58,169 bases of DNA from an uncultured Eubacteriales bacterium (GTDB lineage: Bacteria > Bacillota > Clostridia > Lachnospirales > Bianqueaceae), in the NCBI GenBank assembly GCA_902493345.1, contig CABUPM010000002.1:1-58169 (forward strand), given 5' to 3'. Position numbers and translations under genes: made by a program. The notes beneath the pieces are model-generated. The model did no database searches and was not told where the DNA came from. It worked only from the letters and a program-made list of their open reading frames with translations. Shown here piece after piece: positions 57,264 through 58,169 of this stretch. Each line of letters opens with the position of its first letter. Positions within the stretch are counted from its first letter, which is position 1.

Positions 57264-58169
57264 ATGAGCAACAATATGGATCTTCATTATGAAATGTTCT
57301 GCTATCAATGCGAACAGACCGCCAACGGAAAGGGCTGTACCAAACTCGGCGTCTGCGGTAAAACACCGGAGATCGCCAATCTGCAGGATCTGCTGCTCTA
57401 TCAGCTCAAAGGCATCAGCTGCTATGCCAAATCTACTATCGACGCAGACTCTCATGCGGATAAGAATATCGTACGCTTTTTAGAAAACGCTCTCTTTACA
57501 ACCCTGACCAATGTAAACTTTGACGCGGACACGCACGTCGCGCTGCTAAAGGAATCCCAAGAGATCAAAGAATCGCTGCGCAGTCAGACATCTTCGGAGC
57601 CCCATACCGCGGCGGCTCTCTACAATCTGCCGGAGAGCAAAACTGAAATGCTGCATGACGCCCCTATCGCCGGAATCATGTATGATAAAGCATTGGATCC
57701 GGACATCCGCTCCCTGCGCCAAACGATCCTCTATGGCCTGAAAGGAATCAGCGCCTATGGGCATCAGGCCCGGGAACTTGGCTATTACAGCGATCAGGTT
57801 GATGATTTTTATATCCTTGCTCTAGAGTCTCTGACAGATAATTCTCTCTCCGTAGAGGAAATGATCCGTATGACCATGCGTGCCGGGGAGATGGCAATCG
57901 AAGTGATGCGTGTTCTGGACGAAGCCAATACCGAGATCTACGGTCAGCCATTTCCTCATAAAGTCAATGTGCACATGAAAAAAGGGCCCTTTATCATCGT
58001 ATCGGGCCATGATCTCAAAGATCTGGAGATGCTTCTGGAACAGACCAAGGGTACGGGCATCCATGTCTATACCCATGGAGAGATGCTGCCCGGACACGGT
58101 TATGAGGGACTGCGGAAATATCCGCATCTTGTCGGCAATTTCGGCGGTGCATGGCAGGATCAGCAAAAG
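57264..58169 (+). CDS. hcp: hydroxylamine reductase / hybrid cluster protein (partial, C-terminus off the window)
   Basis: Hcp holds an Fe-S cluster and a hybrid Fe-S-O cluster; it reduces hydroxylamine and in vivo acts on nitric oxide. The visible 302 residues carry the N-terminal cluster cysteines Cys13, Cys16, Cys25 and Cys31 (FCYQCEQTANGKGCTKLGVC), two KGISCY/KGISAYGHQA repeats, and the VHMKKGPFIIVSGHDLKDLE and HGEMLPGHGY segments typical of the family. The hybrid-cluster ligands further on are outside the window. GGAGGT precedes the ATG. The gene diverges from the MATE transporter. Confidence 0.96.
   Translation, partial: MSNNMDLHYEMFCYQCEQTANGKGCTKLGVCGKTPEIANLQDLLLYQLKGISCYAKSTIDADSHADKNIVRFLENALFTTLTNVNFDADTHVALLKESQEIKESLRSQTSSEPHTAAALYNLPESKTEMLHDAPIAGIMYDKALDPDIRSLRQTILYGLKGISAYGHQARELGYYSDQVDDFYILALESLTDNSLSVEEMIRMTMRAGEMAIEVMRVLDEANTEIYGQPFPHKVNVHMKKGPFIIVSGHDLKDLEMLLEQTKGTGIHVYTHGEMLPGHGYEGLRKYPHLVGNFGGAWQDQQK

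Overview
The window looks like chromosomal DNA of a low-to-middle GC, Gram-positive anaerobe of the Clostridia, most likely a Lachnospiraceae-type gut commensal. The reasons are the gene content (hybrid cluster protein, meso-diaminopimelate dehydrogenase, DegV, DUF1836, ClpC, a BceRS-like two-component system, a class C sortase pilus), strong AGGAGG ribosome binding sites, and sigma-A promoters that often carry an extended -10 (TGn). The genus is an inference. There is no rRNA, insertion sequence, phage or CRISPR array. There is one tRNA, and every intergenic gap is under 300 bases.

Layout. 1-13 kb is housekeeping: on the minus strand uvrA, clpC, radA, an unknown membrane protein, then purM-purN-purD (purD runs off the left edge); aroK and the divergent uvrB follow. 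uvrA has a LexA/DinR-type SOS box beside its -10. 13-15.4 kb holds an unknown protein built from two SnoaL/NTF2-like halves and a CorC/HlyC-type CBS transporter with a long leader. 15.6-23 kb is a four-gene sortase-assembled pilus operon (large Cna-B adhesin, backbone pilin, class C sortase, small IPQTG protein) with a terminator hairpin in its 5' leader. 23-28.4 kb holds an adenosine-deaminase-like gene with a probable 3' frameshift, an RlmI-like rRNA methyltransferase, DUF1836, DegV, tRNA-Gly(CCC), a DUF3848-like protein and a HAD phosphatase.

28.5-34.1 kb is one minus-strand unit: small alarmone synthetase, GNAT acetyltransferase, OmpR-type regulator, intramembrane-sensing kinase, then a BceAB-like ABC transporter. 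It resembles a peptide-antibiotic sensing and detoxification module. 34.2-36.8 kb is a cupin plus two Gfo/Idh/MocA oxidoreductases. 36.9-42.6 kb holds a CBS protein, Tex, a PepV-like dipeptidase broken by a one-base frameshift, and a flavoprotein with a C-terminal Rieske domain whose ribosome binding site lies inside a 19-bp hairpin.

42.6-47.6 kb holds a GH42 beta-galactosidase divergent from a three-gene operon: Asp/Glu-racemase-like protein, four-carbon acid sugar kinase (OtnK/DUF1537) and beta-keto acid cleavage enzyme (BKACE). The usual partners OtnC, OtnI and PdxA2 are absent, so this operon is the best candidate for an undescribed catabolic route. 47.6-51.1 kb is a glycogen/starch pair (type I pullulanase, 4-alpha-glucanotransferase). 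51.2-58.2 kb holds HelD, a hemolysin III-type membrane protein, a YgjP-like metallopeptidase, meso-DAP dehydrogenase, a MATE transporter and the 5' part of hcp, which runs off the right edge.

Starts were moved from the longest open frame wherever a Shine-Dalgarno sequence, promoter or family alignment favoured an internal start. Functions come from motif recognition by eye; no database search was possible.
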